Source: Palleronia pelagia | Lineage (GTDB): Bacteria > Pseudomonadota > Alphaproteobacteria > Rhodobacterales > Rhodobacteraceae | Assembly (NCBI RefSeq): GCF_900110115.1 | Contig: NZ_FOCM01000001.1 | Coordinates: forward strand, 434,001-498,000 | DNA length: 64,000 nt | Direction of reading: 5' to 3' | Shown: piece after piece, positions 46,293 to 55,283 of the stretch | Layout of the letters: each line of letters begins with the position of its first letter | How positions within the stretch are numbered: position 1 is the first letter of the stretch | The notes under the pieces: model-generated | What the model was told of the DNA's origin: nothing | Databases searched by the model: none | What the model saw: only the letters and a program-made list of their open reading frames with translations | Program-made: the position numbers and the translations under genes

Positions 46293-47027
46293 CTAGCGGC
46301 GGCGGTCGACCTTCGGGATCGACGTGCGACGCATGCGGTACTGCGCCTCGGGGTGGGGCGGCGTGCCGTGGGTGGTGCGCCAGAACGCGGGACCGCCCAG
46401 CCGCCGCCACAGCGGAAAGGTCAGGGCTAGCCCCGCGACGAAACCCCCCGCATGCGCCCAGTAGGCCACGCCGCCGACGCCCGCGGGCGTGGCCGCGCCC
46501 GATCCGATCTGTAGCGCGAACCACAGCCCCAGCACGACCCAGGCCGGGATCGCGAAGATCCGGAAGAAGATCAGCAGGATCACCAGGATATCGATGCGCG
46601 CGCGCGGGAACAGAAGCAGGTAGCCGCCCATGACCCCCGCGATGGCGCCGGACGCGCCCACCATGGGGATGGTCGAGCCCGGCTCGCTCAGGCTTTGCGC
46701 CAGCGCCGCCGCCACCCCGCAGGCCAGGTAGAAGCCGAGAAAGGGGAAATGCCCCATCTCGTCCTCCAGGTTGTCGCCGTAGAGCCAGAGAAACCACATG
46801 TTGCCGGCCAGGTGCAGAAGGCCGCCATGCAGGAACTGCGACGTGACGAAGGTCACCGGGTCCGATACCGCCGGGATCACGGCGAACCGGACCAGAAAGT
46901 CCTGCGCCGCAGCCTCGTTCGACAGGGCGGGCAGGGTGGTGAAGAAGGCCACCACGTTCACCGCGATCAGCGTGAGCGTGACCCATGGAACGGTCTGCGA
47001 CGGGTTGTGGTCTCGGATCGGAAACAT
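46293..47027 (-). CDS. Rhomboid family intramembrane serine protease
   Basis: 244-residue polytopic protein with six or seven helices. Catalytic serine S126 is in VGASGAIAGVMGG and catalytic histidine H192 in YWAHAGGFVAG; the helix-2 motif HGGLLHLAGNMWFLWL (about 67-82) carries the conserved His/Asn that form the oxyanion site. The N-terminal IRDHNPS motif is standard for bacterial rhomboids. The soluble C-terminal tail is basic. It cleaves membrane segments of unknown targets. Transcribed alone; converges with the phosphatase. Confidence 0.92.
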   Translation of the reverse strand: MFPIRDHNPSQTVPWVTLTLIAVNVVAFFTTLPALSNEAAAQDFLVRFAVIPAVSDPVTFVTSQFLHGGLLHLAGNMWFLWLYGDNLEDEMGHFPFLGFYLACGVAAALAQSLSEPGSTIPMVGASGAIAGVMGGYLLLFPRARIDILVILLIFFRIFAIPAWVVLGLWFALQIGSGAATPAGVGGVAYWAHAGGFVAGLALTFPLWRRLGGPAFWRTTHGTPPHPEAQYRMRRTSIPKVDRRR

Positions 47028-47058
47028 GGAGGTCAGCTAGGCCCCGGCGCCGGGCCGG

Positions 47059-47559
47059 TCAAGCAAGCCCGCGCCCGAGATCGACCTGTTCGAGCGCCTG
47101 TCCGAAGGCGTGGACCGGCCGGCGTCTCTCTTCGGCAAAGCCGCGCCGATGATAGAGCGTCAGCGCAGCGGCGTGCCGGGTGAAGGTCGAGACGACCACG
47201 CGCTCAAGGTCCATGGCCCGCGCGTGGTCCAGTGCACGGTCGAGCATCCGGCCCCCGAGGCCGCTGCCCCGCAGCGCCGGGTCGAGATAGAACAGCCGCA
47301 GCCTGCCTGCCGCGTCGTGATGATCATCGGGCGCCAGGAACAGCGACCCGCGCGGGACGCCACCGGCTTCGGCGATTTGGAAGAGGCTGCGGGGATCGTG
47401 GGCGCGAACGTGCAGCGAGGCGATGGCGCTGTCCACGGCGGCGGCAAAGCTGGCGTCGAAGCCTTCGACCCGCTGGTAATGGTCCAGATGGACCGCGCGT
47501 AACCAATCCCCGTCCCCCGGGCCGAAGGGCCTGAGGGACGGGGCAGGATCATCGCTCAC
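47059..47559 (-). CDS. GNAT-family N-acetyltransferase
   Basis: 166 residues with GNAT fold: the acetyl-CoA-binding pattern LDPALRGSGLGGRMLDRALD (about 96-115) and a C-terminal ALTLYHRRGFAEE segment. It moves an acetyl group from acetyl-CoA to an amine; target unknown. Start is the GTG at 47559, which overlaps the putA stop (GTGA at 47556-47559), so it is likely translated from the putA mRNA. An upstream reading past the GTG is poor in acetyltransferase features. A link to proline or glutamate metabolism is only positional. Confidence 0.85.
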   Translation of the reverse strand: MSDDPAPSLRPFGPGDGDWLRAVHLDHYQRVEGFDASFAAAVDSAIASLHVRAHDPRSLFQIAEAGGVPRGSLFLAPDDHHDAAGRLRLFYLDPALRGSGLGGRMLDRALDHARAMDLERVVVSTFTRHAAALTLYHRRGFAEERRRPVHAFGQALEQVDLGRGLA

Positions 47560-50500
47560 TCGGCGGCCATCTTGTGCGGGTCGTCGGCGGCCACCTGCGC
47601 CAGCAGCGCGGCGTTGCCGCCCGACGCCGTGGTGTCGATGCACAGGTGGCGTTCATGCATGACGTCCGGCACCGTGATCGAGCCGGTGACAAGCCGCAGA
47701 AGCGGGCCGTCGCGACGGGCAAGCTGCGCGGCAAGCTTGCGCGCCGTGTCCTCGTCGCCCCACCAGATCGCGCTGCCGAAGGCGTCGGCCTTCTCAAGGT
47801 CCGGCACATCGGTCATCGGCTTGGCGATCCCGCCCAGCGCGTTCACCGCGGCCACCTGCGCCCGGCGCTGTTCGTCGCTGGGACCGAGACACAGAACCGG
47901 TGCCCGCGGCTCCAGCGTCAGGCGGTTCGATTCGCCGGTGGGCCCGGGCATCTCCATCATGAGCTCGGGGACGTCTGGCGTCTTCGCCTCGGCGAAGCGC
48001 GGCAGGTAGAACGGGCCGCCCGCCTTGGGGCCGGTGCCCGACAAGCCCTCGCCGCCGAAGGGCTGCGAGCCCACGATTGCGCCGATCTGGTTGCGGTTCA
48101 CGTACATGTTGCCGGCCTCGATCCGGTCGGTCACGTGCTGGACGCGGTCGTCGATGCGGGTGTGCAACCCGAAGGTCAGGCCGTAGCCGGTGCTGTTGAT
48201 GGCATCGATGACCTTGTCGATGTTCTTGGACTTGAACGTCGCCACGTGAAGCACCGGGCCGAAGACCTCGCGCTCCATGTCCTCGATGCCGTTCACGCGG
48301 ATCAGCGTGGGCGACAGGAAATGGCCCTTGTCTGGCGACGCGGTCTGGTGGATCAGCCGCCCTTCCTTGCGGGCCTTCTCGACGTAGTCCGAGATCTGGT
48401 CATACGCCGCCTGGTCGATCAACGGACCGCTGTCGGCCTTGATCTGCCACGGGTCGTCCAGGCGGAACACGTCCATGGCGCCCTTCAGCATGGCCAGGAA
48501 TTCCTTGGACACGTCCTCTTGCACGTAGAGGCAGCGCAGCGCCGAGCAGCGTTGGCCCGCCGACTGGAACGACGATTGCAGGATGTCGCGGATCGCCTGC
48601 TCGGGCAGGGCGGTGCTGTCCACGATCATCGCGTTCAGGCCGCCGGTTTCCGCGATCAGCGGGGCGCCGGGGTCGCAGTGCTCGGCCATGGCCTGCTTGA
48701 TCTTGCGGGCCGTCGCGGTCGAGCCGGTGAAGGCCACGCCCTTGATCCGCGCGTCCGACGTCACCGCGGCACCCACGTCGCCGCCGCCGGGCAGCAGTTG
48801 CAGCGCGGTGCGCGGCACGCCCGCCTCATGCATCAGCGTGGTGGCGAAGTGGGCGATGACCGGCGTCTGTTCGGCCGGCTTTGCCAGCACCGCGTTGCCG
48901 GCCGCAAGACCCGCCGCGACCTGGCCGGTGAAGATGGCCATGGGGAAGTTCCAGGGCGAGATGCAGGTGAAGGTGCCCAGCGCCGGCGCGTCCAGATACT
49001 CGATCTGGGCGGCATAGTATCGCAGGAAATCCACCGCCTCGCGCAGCTCGGCCACCGCGTCCATCTGGGTCTTGCCGGCCTCGCGGGCGAGGATCGCGAA
49101 GACCTGGCCGAAGTTCTCCTCGTAGAGATCGGCGGCGCGGTTCAGAATCTCGGCCCGCTCGGCCGGGCTGGCGTCCCACGGCTTGGCCTTGGACAGCGCG
49201 GTTTCCACGTCCTCAGGGCTGGCCGTCTGCACGCGCGCCACCAGGCTGTCGGGATCGGCCGGGTTGAACCGCTCCATGGGCTCTCCGCCCGACACGTCAC
49301 CCGCCAGCAGCGGGGCGACTTCGAAGATCGTTTCGCGATAGGGGGCGCGCGCCGCGTCGATCTCTTCCAGGTGCGACGTGCAGGCCAGGTCCCAGCCCTT
49401 GGAATTGCGCCGCTCGGGCAGGAAGATGTCGGTGCCGGGCGTCACCGGCGGGGTGTAGCCCAGGGCCTCGAACGGGTCGGCGGCGACCTCCTCGGGCGGG
49501 ACCGACACGTCGACGATCTGGTTCACGAAGCTCGAGTTGGCGCCGTTCTCCAGCAGGCGCCGCACAAGGTAGGCCAGCAGGTCGCGATGGGCGCCCACGG
49601 GGGCGTAGATGCGGCAGCGGACGTCTTCCATCTTCATGGTGATGTCGTAGAGCGCCTCGCCCATGCCGTGCAGGCGCTGGAACTCGTACTCGTCCTTGCG
49701 CACGCCCATCTGGCTGGCCATCTGCAGGACGGCCGCCACGGTATTGGCGTTGTGAGTGGCGAATTGCGGATAGATGTGGTCGCGCAGCTGCAGCAGCTTG
49801 CGCGAATTGGCGATGTAGCTCACGTCGGTGGCGGGCTTGCGGGTGAACACCGGGAAGCGTTCCATCCCCTGCACCTGCGCCAGCTTCACCTCGGTGTCCC
49901 AGTAGGCACCCTTCACCAGCCGCACCATGATCTTGCGGTCCAGCGCCTTGGCCTGGTCGGCGATCCAGTCGATGGCATAGGACGCGCGCGGGCCATAGGC
50001 CTGCACGACCACGCCGAAGCCGTCCCAGCCCTTGAGCCGGCGGTCCTTCAGCACACGCCCGATCACCTCGAGCGACAGGGTCAGGCGGTTGGCCTCCTCG
50101 GCGTCGATGTTGAAGCCGATGCCCAGCCGCGCGGCCTTGGCGGCCAGGTCGGCCACCAGCGGCGTCAGCTCGTCCAGGATCTCGTCGTGCTGCGCCATTT
50201 CATAGCGCGGGTGCAGTGCCGACAGCTTGACCGAGATACCGGGGTTCTTGGCGATGCTGTCGTATTTCGCCTGGCGCGAGATCGATTCGATCGCGTTGTC
50301 GTAGCTTTTGTAATAGCGGCGCGCGTCTTCCATGGTGCGCGCGGCCTCGCCCAGCATGTCGTAGCTGTAGGTATAGCCCTTTTCCTGCTGGGCCTTGGCG
50401 CGCTCCATCGCCTTGTCCATGGTCTGGCCCAGGACGAACTGCTGGCCCATCACGCGCATGGCCTGGCCGGTGGCGGTGCGGATCACCGGCTCGCCCAGAC

Positions 50501-50948
50501 GCTTCATCGCGCCCTTCAGCGCCTTCACCGGCGAGGGCCGCTTCTTGTCCAGCACGCGGCCCGTCAGCATCAGCGCCCAGGTCGAGGCGTTGACCAGCGG
50601 CGAGGACGAGTGGCCCATGTGGGTGCCCCAGTCGCCCGGCGCGATCTTGTCCTCGATCAGCGCGTCGATGGTGGGCGCGTCGGGCACCCGCAGCAGCGCC
50701 TCGGCCAGGCACATGAGCGCGATGCCCTCGTCGGTGCTGAGCCCGTATTCGGCGAGGAAGACTTCCATCATGCCCGGTTCCGCATCGTTGCGGATGCGGC
50801 GGACGAGATCCGTGGCCCGTGCGTGGATCTGCTTGCGATCCTCCTCCGACAGGTCGGCCATGGCGATGAGCTTCTTCAGCTCGGTATCGGCATCCGGGTA
50901 GGGATCGATCGGCAGGATCGCGGGCGGCAGAACGGTATCTCGCGGCAT
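47556..50948 (-). CDS. putA: Bifunctional proline dehydrogenase / delta-1-pyrroline-5-carboxylate dehydrogenase
   Basis: 1130-residue enzyme oxidising proline to glutamate. The N-terminal alpha region (about 1-110) and the PRODH TIM barrel (about 150-470, with SVKLSALHPRY, VRLVKGAYWD, and the FAD-binding end RRLLENGANSSF) precede the aldehyde dehydrogenase domain (about 540-1020). The ALDH nucleophile is a cysteine near residue 800 in SAGQRCSALRC, and the Glu base region is AETGGLNAM. It lacks the ribbon-helix-helix domain of trifunctional E. coli PutA, so it is not its own repressor; the divergent Lrp-like putR fits that. A GNAT gene follows, coupled by GTGA. Confidence 0.97.
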   Translation of the reverse strand: MPRDTVLPPAILPIDPYPDADTELKKLIAMADLSEEDRKQIHARATDLVRRIRNDAEPGMMEVFLAEYGLSTDEGIALMCLAEALLRVPDAPTIDALIEDKIAPGDWGTHMGHSSSPLVNASTWALMLTGRVLDKKRPSPVKALKGAMKRLGEPVIRTATGQAMRVMGQQFVLGQTMDKAMERAKAQQEKGYTYSYDMLGEAARTMEDARRYYKSYDNAIESISRQAKYDSIAKNPGISVKLSALHPRYEMAQHDEILDELTPLVADLAAKAARLGIGFNIDAEEANRLTLSLEVIGRVLKDRRLKGWDGFGVVVQAYGPRASYAIDWIADQAKALDRKIMVRLVKGAYWDTEVKLAQVQGMERFPVFTRKPATDVSYIANSRKLLQLRDHIYPQFATHNANTVAAVLQMASQMGVRKDEYEFQRLHGMGEALYDITMKMEDVRCRIYAPVGAHRDLLAYLVRRLLENGANSSFVNQIVDVSVPPEEVAADPFEALGYTPPVTPGTDIFLPERRNSKGWDLACTSHLEEIDAARAPYRETIFEVAPLLAGDVSGGEPMERFNPADPDSLVARVQTASPEDVETALSKAKPWDASPAERAEILNRAADLYEENFGQVFAILAREAGKTQMDAVAELREAVDFLRYYAAQIEYLDAPALGTFTCISPWNFPMAIFTGQVAAGLAAGNAVLAKPAEQTPVIAHFATTLMHEAGVPRTALQLLPGGGDVGAAVTSDARIKGVAFTGSTATARKIKQAMAEHCDPGAPLIAETGGLNAMIVDSTALPEQAIRDILQSSFQSAGQRCSALRCLYVQEDVSKEFLAMLKGAMDVFRLDDPWQIKADSGPLIDQAAYDQISDYVEKARKEGRLIHQTASPDKGHFLSPTLIRVNGIEDMEREVFGPVLHVATFKSKNIDKVIDAINSTGYGLTFGLHTRIDDRVQHVTDRIEAGNMYVNRNQIGAIVGSQPFGGEGLSGTGPKAGGPFYLPRFAEAKTPDVPELMMEMPGPTGESNRLTLEPRAPVLCLGPSDEQRRAQVAAVNALGGIAKPMTDVPDLEKADAFGSAIWWGDEDTARKLAAQLARRDGPLLRLVTGSITVPDVMHERHLCIDTTASGGNAALLAQVAADDPHKMAAE

Positions 50949-50964
50949 ATCTCTCTCCTAGGCT

Positions 50965-50974
50965 TTTGATCAAA
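50965..50974. promoter_or_regulatory. Palindrome between putA and putR (TTTGATCAAA)
   Basis: The 111-base putA-putR spacer contains the perfect 10-base palindrome TTTGATCAAA, 16 bases before the putA start codon and in a region AT-rich for this genome. Lrp/AsnC proteins bind short AT-centred palindromes, so it is a candidate PutR site; being close to the putA start it may overlap the Shine-Dalgarno or promoter. No other obvious palindrome was seen there. Confidence 0.5.
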
Positions 50975-51059
50975 GTAGGTTAATGTGGTCGGGATGACGG
51001 CCCGCAATCGCCCGGTCTTGCGGGCACATCGCCTTTGTTTCCAGCCTAGGGCACCACGA

Positions 51060-51539
51060 ATGAAAGACAACGGCCTGGATCAGTTCGACTTGGCGATGCT
51101 CGATGTGCTGGGCGTCGAGGGTCGGATCAGCGTGACCGAGCTCGCCAGCCGCGTCGGGCTGTCGAAAAGCCCGGTCCAGGCCCGGCTCAAACGGCTGGAA
51201 CAAAGCGGTGTCATCACCGGCTATCGCGCGCTGATCGATCCCGTGCGGCTGGACCGCGAACACGTGGCCTTCGTCGAGGTCAAGCTGACCGAAACCCGCG
51301 AGTCGGCGCTGGCGGCCTTCAACGAGGCTGTGCGCCTGATCCCCGAGGTCGAGCAGTGCCACCTGATCGCCGGCGATTTCGACTACCTGCTCAAGGTCCG
51401 CACCGCGGACATGGTGACCTATCGCGCGGTGCTGGGGGCGCATATCTCGACGCTGCCCTTTGTCGCCCACACGTCGACCTACGTGGCGATGCAGTCGATC
51501 AAGGACAGCGACGGCACGCCGGCCAAGCCGCCGGAGTGA
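51060..51539 (+). CDS. putR: Lrp/AsnC-family regulator, probably PutR
   Basis: 159 residues: N-terminal HTH (about 10-55, ISVTELASRVGLSKSPVQARLKRLE) and a C-terminal RAM effector domain (about 75-145). In alphaproteobacteria the Lrp-type gene divergent from putA is PutR, which activates putA in the presence of proline. ATG 51060 begins MKDNGLDQFDLAMLD; the upstream reading through the divergent spacer is not homologous. The call of specific PutR rests on position. Confidence 0.9.
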   Translation: MKDNGLDQFDLAMLDVLGVEGRISVTELASRVGLSKSPVQARLKRLEQSGVITGYRALIDPVRLDREHVAFVEVKLTETRESALAAFNEAVRLIPEVEQCHLIAGDFDYLLKVRTADMVTYRAVLGAHISTLPFVAHTSTYVAMQSIKDSDGTPAKPPE

Positions 51540-51592
51540 CCCGCGACCTCGCGTCGCTTGACAGCTGCGGCCTGCGACGGCCCAATCGGGGG

Positions 51593-52135
51593 ATGCTCAA
51601 GCACGTTGCCCTGCTGGTCTGCCTTGCCGGTCCCGCCCTTGCGCAGGAATGCCCGCCGGCGCCCGATCGTTCGGGCGAGCTTGCGTTCCTGTTTAACCGC
51701 GCCAACGCGGCACGCAGCCCGATCGAGGCACGGCCAATCGCCGACGCCATGTGGTCGATCTGGGCCGACGCGCCCGACGACAGGGCGCAGGCGCTGCTGG
51801 ACGATGGCCGCGAATTGATCGGCGAGGGCGAGCTGGACGACGCGACCGAGGTGCTGGACGACCTGGTGGCGTACTGCCCGGACTACGCCGAGGGCTACAA
51901 CCAGCGGGCCTTCGCGGCTTATCTTCAGGGGGAATTCGCGGCCGCGCTGGTCGATCTGAACGCCGCGCTGGAACGCCAGCCGCTGCACGTGGCCGCGCTC
52001 AGCGGCAAGGCGCTGACGCTGATCGGTCTCGGCCGCGGGGTCGAGGGGCAGCGCGTGTTGCGCCAGGCACTGAAGCTGAACCCGTGGCTGTCGGAACGCG
52101 CGCTGCTGCGCGAAATGCCCGAGGACACGTTCTAG
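51593..52135 (+). CDS. Secreted tetratricopeptide-repeat protein
   Basis: 180 residues. The N-terminal MLKHVALLVCLAGPALAQEC is a signal peptide with cleavage after Ala-Gln near residue 16, and a cysteine at 18 could in principle be part of a disulfide. Residues about 70-170 contain two to three TPR units (ELDDATEVLDDLVAYCPDYA, then LVDLNAALERQPLHVAALSG). Start ATG 51593 follows GGGGG. It follows putR by 53 bases. Similar small TPR proteins act as periplasmic scaffolds; no partner is apparent here. A TTGACA at 51558-51563 could be part of a promoter. Confidence 0.8.
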   Translation: MLKHVALLVCLAGPALAQECPPAPDRSGELAFLFNRANAARSPIEARPIADAMWSIWADAPDDRAQALLDDGRELIGEGELDDATEVLDDLVAYCPDYAEGYNQRAFAAYLQGEFAAALVDLNAALERQPLHVAALSGKALTLIGLGRGVEGQRVLRQALKLNPWLSERALLREMPEDTF

Positions 52136-52173
52136 ACCGGTCCGGATGTTCGCGGGGGATCCGCGCGCGGCGA

Positions 52174-52250
52174 TGGTAGGCCCGGCAGGACTTGAACCCG
52201 CAACCAAAGCGTTATGAGCGCTCTGCTCTAACCAATTGAGCTACAGGCCC
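52174..52250 (-). tRNA. tRNA with CAT anticodon, probably tRNA-Ile2 (lysidine-type)
   Basis: A complete 77-base cloverleaf including encoded CCA: acceptor GGGCCTG/CGGGCCT, D arm GCTC/GAGC, anticodon stem GAGCG/CGCTT with loop CTCATAA, T arm GCGGG/CCTGC and loop TTCAAGT. The anticodon at 52214-52216 reads CAT. C4-G69 and C5-G68, which mark tRNA-Ile2 for the lysidine enzyme TilS, are present, and the arms differ from the alphaproteobacterial elongator Met form I recall. So it should read AUA. An automatic caller may label it Met. The terminal pair is G1-U72, an uncommon wobble. Confidence 0.93.
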
Positions 52251-52408
52251 GCAGCGAGTTGATTAGAAGGCGGCGCGAGGCCCGTCAAGATTGCGTGACG
52301 GGGTCGAGCACGCGAGATTCTCGTCCCGACAATCCGCCCCGCGTTGCGCGGCGCGTCGATTGACGCTATCGCGGCGCCAAACGTGAACTCCCCCGAAAGG
52401 CGCGCGGC

Positions 52409-53458
52409 ATGAGCGAGGACAAGACCGGACTGACCTACGCCGAGGCGGGCGTGGATATCGACGCCGGAAACGCGCTGGTCGATCGGATCAAGCCCGCTGC
52501 CGCCGCAACCAAGCGGCCCGGCACCATGGCGGGGCTGGGCGGGTTCGGCGCGCTGTTCGACCCGCGCGCGGCCGGCTATTCCGACCCGGTGCTGGTTGCA
52601 GCGACAGACGGCGTGGGCACCAAGCTGCGACTGGCCATCGACACAGGCCACCTGTCCGGCGTGGGCATCGACCTGGTGGCCATGTGCGTGAACGACCTGG
52701 TCTGCCAGGGGGCCGAACCTTTGTTCTTCCTCGACTATTTCGCCACGGGCAAGCTGGACACCGAAAGCGCCGCTCGGGTGATCGAGGGCATCGCCGAAGG
52801 GTGCCGGCGGTCCAAAACCGCGCTGATCGGCGGCGAGACGGCCGAGATGCCCGGTATGTACGCCGGCGGCGATTTCGACCTCGCCGGCTTCGCCGTCGGC
52901 GCGATGGAGCGGGGCAGCGACCTGCCGGCCGGCATCGCGGCGGGCGACGTGGTGCTGGGCCTTGCCTCGGACGGGGTTCATTCCAACGGCTTTTCGCTGG
53001 TGCGTCGCGTGGCCGAACATGCGGGCCTCGGCTGGGACGACCCGGCGCCGTGGGAGGATGGCTCTTCCCTGGGCCACGCGTTGCTAACGCCCACGCGGCT
53101 CTACGTGACCTCGGTGCTGGCGGCGATCCGCGCGGGCGGCGTGCGCGGGCTCGCCCATATCACCGGCGGTGGCCTGACTGAGAACCTGCCGCGCATCCTG
53201 CCCGAGGGCCTTGGCGCGCGGATCGACCTGTCGGCCATGCCCCTGCCGCCGGTCTTCGCCTGGATGCGCGACGCGGGCGGCATCGCGGATGCCGAGATGC
53301 TGAAGACCTTCAACTGCGGCATCGGCATGGTCGTGGTCGCCGCGCCCGACCGGGCCGAGGACCTGGCGCGCCTGCTGATCGACGCGGGCGAGCGGGTCGT
53401 GCCGCTCGGAACGGTCGAGCCGGGGCAGGGCGTGTCCTACGAGGGCGCCCTGTCTTGA
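52409..53458 (+). CDS. purM: Phosphoribosylformylglycinamidine cyclo-ligase (AIR synthetase)
   Basis: 349-residue ATP-dependent enzyme closing the imidazole ring in purine synthesis. Typical segments: [50 protein letters not shown] and [14 protein letters not shown]. Start ATG 52409 follows GAAAGG. purN follows with a TTGA overlap. Between the tRNA and purM (52251-52408) nothing further was recognised. Confidence 0.97.
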   Translation: MSEDKTGLTYAEAGVDIDAGNALVDRIKPAAAATKRPGTMAGLGGFGALFDPRAAGYSDPVLVAATDGVGTKLRLAIDTGHLSGVGIDLVAMCVNDLVCQGAEPLFFLDYFATGKLDTESAARVIEGIAEGCRRSKTALIGGETAEMPGMYAGGDFDLAGFAVGAMERGSDLPAGIAAGDVVLGLASDGVHSNGFSLVRRVAEHAGLGWDDPAPWEDGSSLGHALLTPTRLYVTSVLAAIRAGGVRGLAHITGGGLTENLPRILPEGLGARIDLSAMPLPPVFAWMRDAGGIADAEMLKTFNCGIGMVVVAAPDRAEDLARLLIDAGERVVPLGTVEPGQGVSYEGALS

Positions 53459-54048
53459 GCCTGCGGGTCGCGATCCTGCTGTCGGGCTCCGGCTCCAACA
53501 TGGCCGCCCTGGCCGACAGCATGACCGGCCTGCATCCGGCGCGGCCCTGTCTCGTGCTTTCGAATGTCCCCGGCGCAGGCGGGCTTGAGCGCGCGGCCGA
53601 GCGGGACATTCCCACCGCGACGGTCGATCACCGCCCGTTCAAGGGCGACCGCGCGGCGTTCGAAGCCGCGCTGCAGGACCGGCTGGTCGAGGCCGCGCCG
53701 GACCTGGTGTGCCTCGCCGGGTTTATTCGCATCCTGACCGCGCCTTTCATCGCCAGCTGGGAAGGGCGGATGCTGAATATCCACCCGTCGCTGCTGCCGA
53801 AATATCGCGGGCTCGATACCCACGCCCGCGCCCTGGCCGCCGGCGATATCGAGGCGGGCTGCACCGTGCACGAGGTGACGGCGGAACTGGACGACGGGCC
53901 GATCCTGGGGCAGGCGCGGGTGCCGATTCGGCCCGGCGACACGCCCGACAGCCTGGCCGCGCGGGTGCTGAAGGCCGAGCACGAGCTCTACCCCTCGGTG
54001 CTGCGCCGGGTGGCCGAAGGCGAGCGGTCGCCACTGCTGCTGGGCTGA
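53455..54048 (+). CDS. purN: Phosphoribosylglycinamide formyltransferase
   Basis: 197-residue enzyme transferring a formyl group from N10-formyl-THF to GAR. Catalytic residues fit: N108 and H110 in [15 protein letters not shown] and D146 in VTAELDDGP (E. coli N106, H108, D144). The start is an unusual TTG at 53455, overlapping the purM stop (TTGA), in the right place for the conserved [14 protein letters not shown]. Coupled translation with purM is expected. Confidence 0.95.
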   Translation: MSLRVAILLSGSGSNMAALADSMTGLHPARPCLVLSNVPGAGGLERAAERDIPTATVDHRPFKGDRAAFEAALQDRLVEAAPDLVCLAGFIRILTAPFIASWEGRMLNIHPSLLPKYRGLDTHARALAAGDIEAGCTVHEVTAELDDGPILGQARVPIRPGDTPDSLAARVLKAEHELYPSVLRRVAEGERSPLLLG

Positions 54049-54125
54049 GGCTTTTCTTCCGCCCGTTTCCCGATTATCACGCCCGAACGCGGGGGATAGC
54101 GAGCGAAAAGGAAACCGACGACCCG

Positions 54126-55283
54126 ATGATCACCATCACGACGACCGAAGAGCTGAACGCCTTCTGCACCCGCGCCAGCACCCATCCCTATGTCACGGTC
54201 GATACCGAGTTCCTGCGCGAGCGGACCTATTATTCCAAGCTGTGCCTGATCCAGCTGGCCGTGCCCGGCAAGGACGAAGCCGACGCTGTCCTGGTCGACC
54301 CGCTGGCCAAGGGCCTGTCGCTCGAGCCGCTTTACGAGCTGTTCCGCGACCCCGGCGTGGTCAAGGTGTTCCACGCCGCGCGCCAGGATCTCGAGATCTT
54401 CTGCATCGACGGCGACGTGATCCCCGCGCCGCTGTTCGACACGCAGGTGGCCGCCATGGTCTGCGGCTTCGGCGAGCAGGTGGGCTACGAGACGCTGGTG
54501 CGCAAGATTGCCAAGTCGAGCATCGACAAGTCGTCGCGCTTCACCGACTGGTCGCGCCGCCCGCTGACCGACCAGCAGAAAGCCTATGCGCTGGCCGACG
54601 TGACGCATCTGCGCGTCATCTACGAACACCTGGCGGGCGAACTGGCGCGCACCGGCCGCACCGCCTGGGTCGAGGAAGAGCTGTCGATTCTCAGCGACCC
54701 CGAGACCTATCGCGTCCGGCCGGAAGACGCGTGGAAGCGCGTGAAGACCCGCACCCAGACCGGCAAGTTCATGGCCATCCTGCGCGAGCTTGCCGCCTTC
54801 CGCGAGGAATACGCGCAGACCAACAACGTGCCGCGCAACCGGGTCTTCAAGGACGACGCCATGGTCGAGCTGGCCTCGACCAAGCCGCAGAGCGAGAAGG
54901 ACCTGTCGCGCGCCCGTCTTCTGTTGCGCGAGGCGCGCAAGGGCGAAATCGCCGATGGCATCCTGGCCGCCGTGAAACGGGGCATGGCCATCGAGCCAGC
55001 GGATTACCCTCAGCTCGACCGGTCGCGCGAGAAATTGCAGGTGAACCCGGCGCTGGCCGACCTGCTGCGCGTCCTGCTGAAGGCCAAGGCCGAGACCGCG
55101 GGCGTGGCGCAGAAGCTGATCGCGACCTCGTCGGACCTGGATCTGATCGCCGCGGGCGACCGCGACGTGCAGGCGCTGTCGGGCTGGCGCGCGAAGGTGT
55201 TCGGCCGTGACGCCCTGCGCATGGTCGACGGGCGCCTGGGCCTGAAGGCGCAGGGCAGCGACGTGGTGGTGTTCGAGCTCTAG
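54126..55283 (+). CDS. rnd: Ribonuclease D
   Basis: 385-residue 3'-5' exoribonuclease maturing tRNA and other stable RNAs. DEDD-family residues are seen: D26 and E28 in VTVDTEFLRER, an Asp in VFHAARQDLEIF, and Asp with the downstream Tyr in YALADVTHLR. C-terminal HRDC domains follow. ATG 54126 starts MITITTTEELN. The gene follows purN by 77 bases and converges on the lipoprotein gene with a shared CTAG. Confidence 0.95.
   Translation: MITITTTEELNAFCTRASTHPYVTVDTEFLRERTYYSKLCLIQLAVPGKDEADAVLVDPLAKGLSLEPLYELFRDPGVVKVFHAARQDLEIFCIDGDVIPAPLFDTQVAAMVCGFGEQVGYETLVRKIAKSSIDKSSRFTDWSRRPLTDQQKAYALADVTHLRVIYEHLAGELARTGRTAWVEEELSILSDPETYRVRPEDAWKRVKTRTQTGKFMAILRELAAFREEYAQTNNVPRNRVFKDDAMVELASTKPQSEKDLSRARLLLREARKGEIADGILAAVKRGMAIEPADYPQLDRSREKLQVNPALADLLRVLLKAKAETAGVAQKLIATSSDLDLIAAGDRDVQALSGWRAKVFGRDALRMVDGRLGLKAQGSDVVVFEL

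Noticed and set aside
47574-50969. Long plus-strand reading frame opposite putA (over 1100 codons)
   Set aside because: It is the antisense shadow of putA; the product is His/Arg/Gly-rich with no motif and no ribosome binding site, a common effect of high GC.
52174-52250. Elongator tRNA-Met
   Set aside because: The CAT anticodon alone suggests Met, but the acceptor pairs C4-G69 and C5-G68 fit tRNA-Ile2.
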